Assembly (NCBI GenBank): GCA_024243835.1
Contig: JALPMN010000603.1
Location: 1 to 29,150 of the forward strand
Length of the DNA stretch: 29,150 nt
Direction: 5' to 3'
Origin: Enteropsectra breve
Lineage: Eukaryota; Microsporidia
Below the pieces are notes generated by a model. That model saw only the letters and a program-made list of their open reading frames with translations. It did no database searches and was not told where the DNA came from. A program made the position numbers and the translations under genes. Numbering within the stretch: the first letter of the stretch is position 1; each line of letters opens with the position of its first letter. Positions 17,411 to 27,515 of the stretch are shown one piece after another.

Positions 17411-17567
17411 CGTTATAATCATAGAGAGGCACATGCAGCATTTTTATAATTAAAGAGAGGAACATCTAGAATTATAACTATAAAGAGGCACATGTAGCGT
17501 TATTATTATAAAGAGATATAACTAGAATTATATTTAAAGAGAGACACATGCAGCGATATAATCAAAG
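17400..17567. repeat. Tandem array, six ~28-nt units overlapping the Sec15 stop
   Basis: Six diverged units begin at 17400, 17428, 17459, 17487, 17515 and 17543, most starting GGCACATGTAG or a variant and ending in AAAGA. The first unit contains the last Sec15 codons and the TAG stop. Later copies carry further in-frame-like ATGTAG or ATGCAG segments. Confidence 0.78.
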
Positions 17568-17776
17568 TGTGTTTGTACTAATAAAAGATTATGATATAAA
17601 ATATTTAATGTTATTATTTATCTTTAATTAAAACATCCTTATCATTATTTTCTTTTATTCCAACAAAATCAATGAACTTGTTTTTATTATTGTGCCTTTA
17701 TTTCCAGAAATAAATTAATTCATAATTGAAAAATTAAGATTTCATCGTTTCAAAGTCTATTTATTAATATCAATTC
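17568..17776. other. Sec15-Sec3 convergent spacer, remainder
   Basis: AT-rich sequence between two convergent stop codons. No coding frame is seen. Confidence 0.45.
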
Positions 17777-19708
17777 TCATCCAGGAACAAGGCTGCCAAA
17801 TACCTCCTTCATCTTGTTCCTGTCTTCTGCGTGCTCTAAAACAATGTTCTCTATTTCCTTTATTATTCTGTTGCTCTCTGCCTTCTGACCGTCCACAATC
17901 TTTAAAAGATTCTGCGTATTTTCAACCGCATCCCCATCGCTAAAAACAAATCCCACCGCCATTTCGCTTATTTTTTCAATGAGCTCATCAATCGCCTCTT
18001 TCTTCAAACTGCCTGTGCTTTCAATCTCGCCAATCAGCTGCGTGTTCACAATTGCTGAGGCAACGGCAGGCTTCCCCGCCTTCTTCACATCCTTCAGCTG
18101 CTTTATAAAGCCCTCCTCCATTTTGCTCTTCAGGCTCTGCTGTGCATCGCTTTTAATCACCCAGTTCAGATCTGATATCTTTTCAGCACCGATTTTCTTC
18201 AGATCGAGGCTCTTGATGTAAAGATCCTCAAGCAGCAGGTATTTCTGTTTGAGCTCCCGCCTGAACCCGTTGAAAAAGATGTTCTTGCCGCCCTCCTCTT
18301 TGGTCATGCCCTCGTCAGCGATGTGCTTTCCAATTGCCAGGATTGTTGGCAGGCCTGATTTCCTGTACATGTCATCCACAAAATCAATAACAAGGCTGTT
18401 GATGTTCTTGAAGATGTAGCTCACATCCTCCTCAATGCCCATGCCGCCAAGGAAGTTCACCTCGCAGGCAACGAGCGTCTCGTAGCTCTGCAGCAGCACA
18501 TCGATGCAGACGCGCAGCTTGTCGTCATCATCCGCCAGATCGTAGATGATTTCCAGGTGCGTCTCAAACTCGTTTTCGTATATTTTTTTCGCAAAAATTG
18601 TGTATGCCGTGCACAGCACCGAATAATAATCAGGGAATCTCTTGGCATGGTGGTAGATAAAGCGGTATTTGGACATGGTCTGGTAGAGCGTGCGGTGCAC
18701 CTTCAGCTCCCCCGAGGATCGCGGCTCCACGAACAGCTTCTTCATGTGTGTCACAAAGCGCTTCAGGAACTGCCTCTGTGCGTCTAAAATGGTGCCCTGC
18801 TTTTCCTTTACGATTCTTATGGTGTATTTTCCAAGATCAATTTCAGAAATGACATTCAGAGAGGTCTCCATGGCAACAAGATCTTCAACCGTTACGAACG
18901 AGCCATTTTCCAGAATTTCAAAATGCGACTCGTCAAGAGATAGCCCTGCACACAGCTCTGAAAGACAGTTGTAAATCCCCATCTCGTACTCGGTCTGCAC
19001 CTCTAGCTTTCTGTTCTTCTCCTGAATCAGATTCAGGTCATCTGCAATTGTTCCCAGCTGAATATCGTAAATCGAGAAAATCTTTCGTAGCGCTTCAATG
19101 TCCTGATTGATCAAATTGAGATACGGATAAATCGCAGGGATGTTCTGGGTGCATTCAATCAGCTTGGTGGCTTTGTCATCTTTGGTCTCATTAACGGTAT
19201 TTTCAAAAAGCTTATCTATTTCCTGGATCTCGTCCCAGCTCAGCTCATTCTTGTTTACTTTATCATCTGTTTCATTACACTCATTAGACTCATTTTCATG
19301 GCTATCAGGTTCTTTATGTTTTTCTTTATCACTAGGCTTTTTGCTTTTCTTTGACGCTTCTTTGTCCGCATGCCCACCGTCCTTATGATTGCCTTTATGA
19401 CTGTTCTCAGTCTCACTTTTAGGGACATGTTTTTTGCTGTCAGCTCCTTTTGAATTGTTTTCGTTTTTAGTCTGTGAATTATTTTTACCATGCTTTTTGT
19501 CTTTAGAGTTCTGTGATTGCCCGTTTTCTGCAGGATGCGTATTTTTACTGCCTTCTTTATTGTGAGTTTCTGTTTCATTATCCCTTGCTAGTTCTTTGTT
19601 GCTGTCACTGCTATTATTATAACCATCTTTATGCGATTTACTCCTCTTCTTCTCTGTTTCGGGCATACTTTCGCTTTCTCCACTCGAGTATTTTTCTTTT
19701 TCTGCCAT
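17777..19708 (-). CDS. SEC3: Exocyst complex subunit Sec3-like
   Basis: Sec3 marks sites of exocytosis by binding phosphoinositides and Rho GTPases through an N-terminal PH-like domain. The product is 643 residues. Residues 1-155 are low complexity (Lys, Glu, Asn, Ser, His, Asp) and presumably disordered; no PH-like fold is visible there. Residues about 155-260 carry the Sec3 core signature: SWDEIQEIDKLF, then QDIEALRKIFSIYDIQLGTIADDLNLIQEKNRKLEVQTE, which matches the conserved Sec3 coiled coil around DI-x-x-IE-x-QN-x-x-LQVQT. The rest is helical, as expected for the C-terminal bundles. GGG at 19710-19712 (CCC on the coding strand) lies one base before the ATG. If the domain is truly absent, membrane targeting must rely on other subunits or on the charged arm. 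Confidence 0.7.
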   Translation of the reverse strand: MAEKEKYSSGESESMPETEKKRSKSHKDGYNNSSDSNKELARDNETETHNKEGSKNTHPAENGQSQNSKDKKHGKNNSQTKNENNSKGADSKKHVPKSETENSHKGNHKDGGHADKEASKKSKKPSDKEKHKEPDSHENESNECNETDDKVNKNELSWDEIQEIDKLFENTVNETKDDKATKLIECTQNIPAIYPYLNLINQDIEALRKIFSIYDIQLGTIADDLNLIQEKNRKLEVQTEYEMGIYNCLSELCAGLSLDESHFEILENGSFVTVEDLVAMETSLNVISEIDLGKYTIRIVKEKQGTILDAQRQFLKRFVTHMKKLFVEPRSSGELKVHRTLYQTMSKYRFIYHHAKRFPDYYSVLCTAYTIFAKKIYENEFETHLEIIYDLADDDDKLRVCIDVLLQSYETLVACEVNFLGGMGIEEDVSYIFKNINSLVIDFVDDMYRKSGLPTILAIGKHIADEGMTKEEGGKNIFFNGFRRELKQKYLLLEDLYIKSLDLKKIGAEKISDLNWVIKSDAQQSLKSKMEEGFIKQLKDVKKAGKPAVASAIVNTQLIGEIESTGSLKKEAIDELIEKISEMAVGFVFSDGDAVENTQNLLKIVDGQKAESNRIIKEIENIVLEHAEDRNKMKEVFGSLVPG

Positions 19709-19712
19709 AGGG
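19709..19712 (-). promoter_or_regulatory. CCC start signal of Sec3
   Basis: On the minus strand the sequence reads GGCCCTATG, with CCC one base before the ATG. The AAATTT block is replaced by a purine-rich AAATAAAGAAA tract. Confidence 0.5.
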
Positions 19713-20070
19713 CCTTTCTTTATTTTGTGTTTATTTTTTCAAAATAATAATCAGCTTCAAATACGGAAAATACGAACACTTTTGCCTGAGGGTGCTTTAT
19801 AATATTATTAACAACTGCTTAATAGGTACATGTCATTTGTGACTATATAACGTTTATTATACTTTTTTTCTATTGTACAAATCAGGTATGCTTATAATCA
19901 CTTTAAAAAACAGACATGCACATTTTAGGGAAAGTATCATATGGATAGAAATTATTGACAAAATAGCTTTGAAAGTATGTTTTGATACAATTGTTTTAGT
20001 ACGTTTAGTGCTGCATGGATATACAAAGAAGAATTTTCTCAGCTCGATACAAAATAATCTTTATTTCCAA
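19713..20070. other. Divergent spacer Sec3/Tom70
   Basis: AT-rich DNA between two divergent starts, presumably carrying both promoters. An in-frame ATG at 20015 precedes the preferred Tom70 start, but its added 20 residues show no conserved feature. Confidence 0.45.
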
Positions 20071-20074
20071 GCCC
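20071..20074 (+). promoter_or_regulatory. CCC start signal of the Tom70-like gene
   Basis: GCCC at 20071-20074 directly abuts the ATG at 20075. This and the membrane segment directly after it argue for the internal start rather than the ATG at 20015. Confidence 0.55.
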
Positions 20075-21679
20075 ATGGGGAAGAAAAACGGTCTGGTGCT
20101 GGCATTTGTTGCAGCAGCAGGGATTGCTGCGGTTGCAAGCAAACTACTCCAGATGAGGAACAAGGACCGTACGCTCAGGAAGCTTTCAGCGGTGTTCCTT
20201 GCCGAGAAGAACTACAAGGAGGCAATTGAGATTCTCGCGAAGATCAAAAACAAAGACAAGGAAATATTCTTCAAGATCGCGGAGTGCCATGAGCATCTGG
20301 GGAATCTCACCGATGCGCTGGTGTTCTACGGCCGGTGCCTGCAGAGCACCGTATATGTCGATGCACTGACCAGGCGCTACGGCATCGAGCGCACGATGGG
20401 GCTGCACCGCGGCGCCTTCAAAGATGCCTTTATTTTGAAGCTGATGGACAACTCTGAGGAGCACTGGGCCATGAACAGCGAGGCCCTGGCGGCCTACAGC
20501 ACACGGATGGCACTCGAGCACTTTTCGGTTGGAGTCCCCTCCGATGTGAATTATGAGGAGTTTTTTGAAACGCTCGATTTTATCAGGGACAGCGAGGGCC
20601 CCGAGATCCTTTTCCTGAGCTCACGGAAATACGCCGAGTGCCTGCGTGTTGTTTCCTCGCGCGAGAATCCGCTCCAGTGCTTTCTGTGCGCCTGTTTCCG
20701 GATGCTCTCAGGAGATGTGACTGGAGCGCTGCAGGATTTCTCTGATGAAGACTACAAGTATTCCAGAATGATGTATCTATTTCTCAAGTCAGACAAGAAG
20801 AACAGACACAAGCTAGAGTATGTCTTAGAGCACACAGAGCCAAAAAGCATCTTAGAAAAGCCTGATATTAAAATACAGGATCCGGCCAAAGACCAGAGAC
20901 TACAGCGCAATACGAATAATAAGAATAGTATAAGTAATAAGAACAATATAAATAATAAAAATTATATAATGAATAATAAGGATAGTAAGAATGACAAGGA
21001 TATCATAATTAAAAGGCCGGACAACAGAGAAAGATACGACGCACTGGAAGACTGGGAAAATAACATGCTGGATGCGCTGACTGAAGAACAGGACCCAACA
21101 ATTCAGCTGTACCTGGCGAAAATATTGGATAATCTGGATGTAGAGAGAAGCAGACAGCTGGCACTAGTGAACAAATCGCTTGATATTAAAAAGACTGCAG
21201 CTGCATGGAACCTGAAAATGATCTTAAATATCAAAGAAGGAAGGAAAGAGGATGCCAAGAGACTCATACAGGAGGGAATAAAGCTATTTTCAACAGACAT
21301 AAGCATGTACTGCATCGCGATTGAGTATCTTTTGAGTCTGGGCGAGATTGATGCATCAATGAAGCTGCTCAGCGACATGATTCGGATACGAGAGAATGAC
21401 CCGCGGGTGTGGCTCTTCAGGTACCTGATAAGCAAGGAGGAAGGGGCACCTGAGCTGGAGTATCTGAACAGCGGGATCAGGGCTGATCCCAGATACTTCA
21501 AACTGTATTTCTATCTGGGGAACCATGTGCTGGGCAGTGATCTTTCGCTGCAAGCGTTTACACAGGCACTTGAATGTGCACGGACATTCGAGGAGGTGTA
21601 TGCAGCGCATCAGCTGCTGCTGGTTGTAGAGATACAGAACGAGCTTATCAGGGAGTATCCGAATCTGTTTGAGAAATAG
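20075..21679 (+). CDS. TOM70: Tom70-like mitosomal import receptor (TPR protein)
   Basis: Tom70 is a receptor on the outer mitochondrial (here mitosomal) membrane that accepts preproteins from chaperones through TPR repeats. From the ATG at 20075 the product is 534 residues. Residues 6-25 are a hydrophobic N-terminal anchor (GLVLAFVAAAGIAAVASKLL) followed by positive charges, the Tom70 topology. TPR-like helices begin at about 35 (YKEAIEILAKI) and continue through FFKIAECHEHLGNLTDALVFYGRCL (65-89); further TPR-like units lie at about 340-520. An asparagine/lysine-rich insert at about 276-312 separates the two halves. TPR proteins are easily confused; the anchor plus clamp-type N-terminal TPRs favour Tom70 over other TPR families. 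It is divergent from Sec3, with 366 bases between the two start codons. Confidence 0.7.
   Translation: MGKKNGLVLAFVAAAGIAAVASKLLQMRNKDRTLRKLSAVFLAEKNYKEAIEILAKIKNKDKEIFFKIAECHEHLGNLTDALVFYGRCLQSTVYVDALTRRYGIERTMGLHRGAFKDAFILKLMDNSEEHWAMNSEALAAYSTRMALEHFSVGVPSDVNYEEFFETLDFIRDSEGPEILFLSSRKYAECLRVVSSRENPLQCFLCACFRMLSGDVTGALQDFSDEDYKYSRMMYLFLKSDKKNRHKLEYVLEHTEPKSILEKPDIKIQDPAKDQRLQRNTNNKNSISNKNNINNKNYIMNNKDSKNDKDIIIKRPDNRERYDALEDWENNMLDALTEEQDPTIQLYLAKILDNLDVERSRQLALVNKSLDIKKTAAAWNLKMILNIKEGRKEDAKRLIQEGIKLFSTDISMYCIAIEYLLSLGEIDASMKLLSDMIRIRENDPRVWLFRYLISKEEGAPELEYLNSGIRADPRYFKLYFYLGNHVLGSDLSLQAFTQALECARTFEEVYAAHQLLLVVEIQNELIREYPNLFEK
20905..21010 (+). repeat. Asn/Lys-rich low-complexity insert in Tom70
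   Basis: This stretch encodes a run of N, K, S and I residues (NNKNSISNKN-type units), mostly with AAT, AAG and AAA codons. Codon use switches sharply from the GC-richer flanks, which suggests slippage-derived insertion between TPR halves. Confidence 0.75.
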
Positions 21680-22200
21680 TTCATATTCTTTTATAAGAAA
21701 CAGTAAATATTTAGAGAATCTTTTATTTAAAAAAAACAGGATTATTAAAGTAGAGATATACTTGTTGTCAAAAGATTTATATTTATATTTTTGCTTTTTT
21801 TATAAGAAATCTTACACCCCTACATTAATAGCAATATTATAAGATTCTCATGAATAAACTAAGATTTTTACATCTCTACATGAAATTATCATAAAGCTGC
21901 AAAATGCTAACTCTACAGAAAATACTTGAGATACAAGATTATAAGACATACCGATTACTAAAAGAAAATATGCTTTAAATCGTACCTATTTTTATTAGTC
22001 TAAAATCTTTCTTACAAACTTGATAATCCTTATAAAATCTTCTTGTAAAATTGTTGAAATAAAATTAAGTTGAAAAATATTAATTCTACTTTTGAATCTA
22101 TTTTATAAATCCTCAATGATTCATATAACAAATAAGCTCTGTTATAATATCCTTCGTATAATAACAGTTCCCATTATGTCTACAGTAGTGCATCCATTGG
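21680..22200. other. Intergenic, nothing recognised
   Basis: Very AT-rich spacer with scattered ATAAGA-type words. An open frame enters the Tra2-like gene from 22092, but only through a TTG and later ATGs without start signals. Confidence 0.45.
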
Positions 22201-22217
22201 GTAAAAATTTTATAAAC

Positions 22218-22235
22218 AAAAATTTTAGCCCATAC
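22218..22235 (+). promoter_or_regulatory. AAATTT/CCC start signal of the Tra2-like gene
   Basis: AAAAATTTT at 22218-22226 is followed by CCC at 22229-22231, four bases before the ATG at 22236. The signal lies inside the longer open frame, so the ATGs at 22116 and 22176 would be upstream of the transcript start. Confidence 0.65.
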
Positions 22236-23159
22236 ATGTCTGCACAGAAAGAAGAGGATGCCTGGTCAGCCGAGGAGGAGAAACAGCCAGTAGAAAAGAC
22301 TGAAACGAAGGCAGAGGGTGCATTTGTGTCCAAGACTGATGCAAAAGACACGGGCAGCAGACCATCCGGGGATGACCGCGACAACGGCTCAAGGTATGAG
22401 AGAAACGACAGGCCGCCACGCTTCGACAGGAATGACAGGCCGCCACGCTTCGACAGGAATGACAGGCCGCCACGATACGACAGAGACGAGCGCCCGTCCC
22501 GCTTTTCACGCGACGAGAGGCCCTCCGACAGAGACAGCTATAGAGATGATCGTTCAAGGTACGACCGTTCAGGAAGAGACGAGAGGCCACGGTATGAAAG
22601 ATCAGGAAGAGACGAGAGGGACAGCTACCGCAGAGATGACCGTGATTATGGGCGTGATAGAGACAGCTACCGCAGGGATGATCGCGACTATGAAAGGCCA
22701 AGATATGAAAGATCAGGAAGAGACAGAGATGACTATGGGCGTGATAGAGACAGCGATCGCGGATACAAAAGATCCTACGATGACGACTACGCGCCAAAGA
22801 GAAGGAGAGACGAGGGATCATTCGGGGACCGTGCGCCAGCCGAGCCAAACGAGACCCTTGGGCTGTTCAACCTGCCCTACGAGTGTGTCCAGAGAGATCT
22901 CGATGACTATCTGGAGAAGCCTCTGGAGAAGTTCAGAAAGGAGTACCAGGCCAGGCTTATTCTCGACAGAATGACCGGAAGAGCCAAGGGCTTCGGATTC
23001 ATCACATTTAAATCTGTTGACGATGCAATTGAGGCAAAGAACATCCTTAGCAACGGCGAGGAGTTCAACGGGAAAGTGCTGAGAGTTGATTTCGCAAAGT
23101 CTGCTGCCAGAAACACACCCTACGGATCAAGAGATCAGGACGGGCCAAGGAATGACTGA
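22236..23159 (+). CDS. Tra2-like RNA-binding protein with Arg/Asp-rich arm and one RRM
   Basis: The product is 307 residues from the ATG at 22236. Residues about 40-195 are rich in Arg, Asp, Tyr, Ser and Pro, with tandem RNDRPPRFD units (from about 56), then DERP, RYERSGRDE and RDDRDYGRDRDSY repeats. Residues about 206-287 are a single RRM: RNP2-like LGLFNL, RNP1 KGFGFITF (251-258), and a closing RVDFAKSAARNTPYG that resembles the RVDYSxxxxAHTP ending of Tra2-type splicing factors. RTGRAKGFGF-like wording before RNP1 (MTGRAKGFGF) fits the same family. The arm is RD-type rather than the usual RS-type. A role in mRNA processing is likely. The GC content and codon use are high for the window. 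Confidence 0.8.
   Translation: MSAQKEEDAWSAEEEKQPVEKTETKAEGAFVSKTDAKDTGSRPSGDDRDNGSRYERNDRPPRFDRNDRPPRFDRNDRPPRYDRDERPSRFSRDERPSDRDSYRDDRSRYDRSGRDERPRYERSGRDERDSYRRDDRDYGRDRDSYRRDDRDYERPRYERSGRDRDDYGRDRDSDRGYKRSYDDDYAPKRRRDEGSFGDRAPAEPNETLGLFNLPYECVQRDLDDYLEKPLEKFRKEYQARLILDRMTGRAKGFGFITFKSVDDAIEAKNILSNGEEFNGKVLRVDFAKSAARNTPYGSRDQDGPRND
22407..22487 (+). repeat. 27-nt tandem repeat in the RD arm
   Basis: Three 27-base units at 22407, 22434 and 22461 each begin GACAGGCCGCCACG; the first two are identical. They encode the repeated DRPPRF/YDR segment and give recent evidence of expansion. Confidence 0.88.
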
Positions 23160-24237
23160 GAATAATTAAACCTTTAGTTGAATGGGAGTTTTATAAACCT
23201 GGCTTACAAAGATTTGTATTATACAAAAGCTTTATATAATTATAGGAACTTATACTTAGGCTTGTGTGTATATGGCCAGTTAGATTTTTGTGTTTTAAAA
23301 TGAGTATAAGAAAGAAATACTTCTGTTGTTAATAATTGGGTTATAATGATCAAAGACGGCTTATTTTAAGATCTTGAAGTTCTGTGCTTCTACATAGTAT
23401 GGGTTATTAGACATGTTGTCATATTGGATTGCAGATGGGTTAAATATATTGATTAAAGTTATTGAATAGAGTTATTGAATAGAATAACTAATCTTTGTTA
23501 CAGTGCAACTCGCGGGCATTACACTATTCATTTTTGTAAAAAAAGCTAAAACGCATGTATTTGTACGAGGAATGCTAGAGAACTAAAATGCACTCGGTAA
23601 TTTATTCAGCATCATTGATTATAAACTTTTTTAAAAGCATTTTGGTCTTGTTTCTAGAAAATTGCTATTATTTTGAATGTGTTTATAGAGCTAGTTATCA
23701 TAGAGTTCTTTAAGGCATAGCATTTTTTCGTTAAGGCGATATTTAGCATCAGCTTTCATATTAAAGATGCTAAAGCTTATGATATCTACTATATGGTTAG
23801 GCAACACATAAAAATAAAGAGCCGCCGTAGAGTAAAGCTAGAAATAGTGTGTCAGGATGAACCCCCAAAGTTAATTATGATGCATGATTAATTTATGTTA
23901 TCTACATGTAGAAAGAGCATGCATTAGGGAAAGTTTTTAATTAAAATGCCATTTTGGGCATTGTAAGGGCAATTAAAGAATATTTTTTGTGCTTATAAGA
24001 TATTTAAATTAACAGACAATGATTGTGTGGTAGCCAAGTGCACTGTTGTATATGGCTTGTTTACATTCTTTGAAATTTAAGTTTTCTTGTTGATCCTGAT
24101 CAAAAGTATTTTGGGCTATTAAAACCTATGCCGAACAAAGACATTTTTTGGCTCGATATCGTTAGTTGCTTGGCTGATATACTGCTTTAACAGTTATTGC
24201 CTTCTCTATGTATATATTTAGTGCATTTAATTTTTTA
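23160..24237. other. Long intergenic stretch, nothing recognised
   Basis: About 1.1 kb of AT-rich DNA and the largest gene-free stretch in the right half. No frame with a start signal is seen on either strand. A 13-nt direct repeat (GTTATTGAATAGA) occurs twice in tandem at 23458-23483. Decayed coding sequence is possible but I cannot show it. Confidence 0.5.
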
Positions 24238-24444
24238 ATTTGATTTATTAAATTGCTATATTAAATTATTAACTAATTACCTGTAAGGCTGGTAGCTTAA
24301 GTTGAAAAGAGACTTCTTTTATTAACATCCAATAATGCCCCTCCTAATCATCCAATCATTGCCAGTATCATTAAAAATACTCCTGATTATTTGATTATTG
24401 CACTAGTTCTTATCACATAAAAAAAATTTTTAATCTCATATCCC
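24238..24444 (+). promoter_or_regulatory. Duplicated promoter of family member 1
   Basis: About 205 bases upstream of the ATG align with 27516-27720 in front of the second family member. Shared words include ATTTGATTTATTAAATTG, TGCCAGTATCATT and GCACTAGTTCTTATCA. The region ends in AAAAATTTTT (about 24421-24431) and CCC at 24442-24444, directly abutting the ATG. Confidence 0.7.
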
Positions 24445-26906
24445 ATGAAGGTACTAGGAGCACTACCTGATTTCCTAAACGGAAATTTCTGGGTTTTGGA
24501 ACAAACTAAGCCGCACACAGGCAAACTATCAGTAGAATTAGGACACGAAAATGGAAGCTCATGTGTGTTTTCGCTTGATGAGCTGTTTTCGTCTGAGATG
24601 CTGAAAAGTAAAGTAACCTTCTATCGTGAAAATGACTATGAGAAGCAGGATGCCCTGATTTCCCAGTACTTGATTAACGATGTAATTAACAATCAAAAGA
24701 ATACACTATCTCAGATAGATCTGCGCTGTCAGCTTGCAGAGCTTTATAACGAGGCTTGTAAAACGATTCCTTACGAGTTAAATGAAAAGCCAGAAGAGCT
24801 TTCTAAAAGAATCAATGATTTTTTTATGATGAGAACACAGATTTAATTGGGAAAATTACTGACGTAGAAGTACCCAAAATTATTTTATCAAAAAAATATG
24901 ATATTGAAATCATTAAACTGATATTTCAGATGCGGCACCACTTATTTGTCGAAACTGATGTAAAATTGAGCCAAGAAATGCTTTTAAATATATTCAACTT
25001 TTATGAACTACTGATGTTTTATCCTGACTCCACCACTGACATCTTTCTTAAATACGCGAATAAAATGCATGCACATCTAAAAATGAGGTGCAATATTGTT
25101 TTTGGAATAAACTTATACTACTTGTTACTTAAGGAAAACTTGCTTGAGAGCTTTAAAGAGGAACTATTCTGCGATAACAAACAAATTTTACCGAATGAAG
25201 AAGGATTCTTTTCAAATATGTTCTCATTTCTAAGCTCAAAGGCTGTGGATTTGCTAAATATGAAAGCACTTATTGACAACTTCAAAGACGCATTCCGCAG
25301 TGAAAACGAGCAAGTCTCATCTGATGTTCAAACAAATACAGCAACAGACATCGATTCTGAATATCTAGATGTATTGTCCTTGTATAAACATTTAGACTAT
25401 TTAAGGCCGCTCTTCCGTATTGTTAACGTGTGTATCGGCGAAAGTAGCAAAGTATTTTCAATTACGTTTAACGGTGCATTTAAGAATATGGGGTACAAAT
25501 ACTTAAAAGGAAATCAAATATGTCTTGCAAATCAGATAGAGAAAAGCATTCATGAGCCCGTAACTTTTCTAAATCTTTTTAATGAAGGAAATGGTATCTT
25601 TAGAAAATCAGTACGACTCGATATTTCGGCGATAAAGAAAGGAACGGGAGATTTAGACACGATGATTTCTCCACTTCTGCTTTTGATTTCAGAAATTAAG
25701 GCTCTTTATTTGTCAACGACAGCTAATGCCGAATTTAACAAAGTAGCAATTGACAATTACACGCACTATGATATTTTCTTAGAGAATCTTCTTTCGAAAA
25801 GCGTAAAAGTGCTAAAACATCTAAATGAACTGAATATTTATGGGTTTAATAAGTTATCTTTAACTACCATTTTGCTTATTAAGCAATCCAAGTTCGAGAG
25901 ATTCGGATTACGAGGCATTTATCCATGTGTAGAGGAGCTCTATCTGTATTTACTATTTAGGGAAGAAAGCAGTGAAACGCTTGAAAAACTAAACAAAATT
26001 TACAGAGATAATAATAATCTAATTAAAGTAGATGATGCTGCGAAGTACAATAACCTAAAAAACTCTGTTACACACCTTACCTGTACTGAAGATATTTTCA
26101 GGGAAGCCATGAGGTACTGCCTACTGGATAATATTCAAGAAGCAACACTCCATATGCATGGCAACAGAAGAAGCTATGACTTATATCCAGAAGAAAAATG
26201 CATAGAGAAATTGCTTAAACTGCATAAAGAAAATTGTAACAGTGTGAAGACATTGCCGATGTCTTTAAAAAAATTAGAGGTCAGGCCGATATATAATTAT
26301 ATCAATGATTTTGATAGTTGGATAAGATCATTTAGACGAGAGTTTATTGTTAGTATTAAAGTAATCGGGATGCAGCAAATATTTGACAGAAATCTTTGTA
26401 CTGAGTATGAACAGAGTCCAACGTGTATTTACGAAGTATCTGAGTTTATGCAAGCTGACATATTACGCTCTTTTAATAATCCTGAAATTATGAGTGTAGT
26501 TAGTCGGGTGGTAAACTTTAGAGACAGTTTTGCAGTGTCCGTTACTTTAAACGATGTAGAGTGGCCAAATTCATTTTTGAATACCCTTGCAGTCTTTCCA
26601 CTTAATAACAAATCAATTATTCTGCGTTTTGCGCATAATCCATTTGACGTAGCTGAGACAGATATTCCGTTTTTCCATGATTATTTTAGCCACTTGTGGA
26701 TCATAAAAAGTCTATATTTTAAATACATACACTATTCTGAAAATGCAACATTATCAATAGTCTTTCACTCCCAAAAAAGCAATGAATTAAATACGGAGGA
26801 AATCAGAAAACAAGTATGTGATTATGTAATTTATGAAACCAAGAGAGAGAATAACGTAATCGTCAATAAAAGCGATTTGAATAAAAAGATCAGCGTTGAA
26901 ATATAA
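24445..26906 (+). pseudogene. Leucine-rich lineage-specific family, member 1, frameshifted
   Basis: Two frames, 24445-24846 (133 residues) and a downstream one whose first ATG is at 24930 (658 residues to 26906), align end to end with the single open frame of the second copy at 27721. Both copies share MK-x-LGALPDFLNG, WVLEQ, KVTFYRE, NEKPEE and QMR-x-HLF blocks. The break maps to a run of seven T at 24819-24825; one base fewer than the frame of copy 2 causes the shift, and a stop follows at 24844. The rest of the frame is intact, which argues for a recent mutation, a homopolymer sequencing error or slippage. The protein is rich in Leu, Asn, Lys and Ile with LRR-like segments (LNELNIYGFNKLSLTTILLI). 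No signal peptide is visible. The function is unknown. Confidence 0.72.
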
Positions 26907-27515
26907 GGCCCAAATTTGCACAAAGAAATTGATTAAATCAGTTTCCGTATAATTTAGTTTGTTTTTTGAAAATATTTTGCATAGTCTTGCAAAGGTACTA
27001 GGAAACTATTTATGATTGCGATACATTAATATTAACATGTGTCCTGGGCAAACTACTGTTGGATGGTTTATAAACAGACTGGCCACTAAATAATTTTTCT
27101 ACTTACGGTAAAATTTAAAAACTTCAATAAAACTCATAAAGCATCCAAATTTGCAGGGAAAGAATATATATACGGTAGTATATCCGAGGTGGAAAGCCAT
27201 ACTCGATTTTTATAGTTAATCAAAATTAAAGCGTATTGCAAAAATCACGATTCAAACAGATTTGAGTTTATAGCGTGCAATAAACAAAGATATTGCCGTA
27301 TAAACTGGTAGTAATACGAATGTTTGTAAAAATTCAAAATTCAAAATTTACTAACGGAAGGGAGGTTGGAAGATCGCCGGAACATTCTTGAATAAACTAC
27401 ATTTAAACGAAAGATATAATTATTTGCTACAATATCTTTTGTTGTTTCACTGATTTTCTGCTTTAGTATTCTTTCGCTTCCCTATATCTATATTCCGTTA
27501 TTAAAAGATTTTATC
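26907..27515. other. Spacer between family members
   Basis: AT-rich, no frame supported. It should contain the 3' flank of copy 1; the similarity to copy 2's upstream region begins only at about 27516. Confidence 0.5.

Noticed and set aside
20015..20074. 20-residue extension of Tom70
   Set aside because: It would place charged residues before the membrane anchor, and the CCC signal abuts the ATG at 20075.
22092..22235. N-terminal extension of the Tra2-like frame
   Set aside because: The frame begins with TTG, and the AAATTT/CCC signal lies inside it just before the ATG at 22236.
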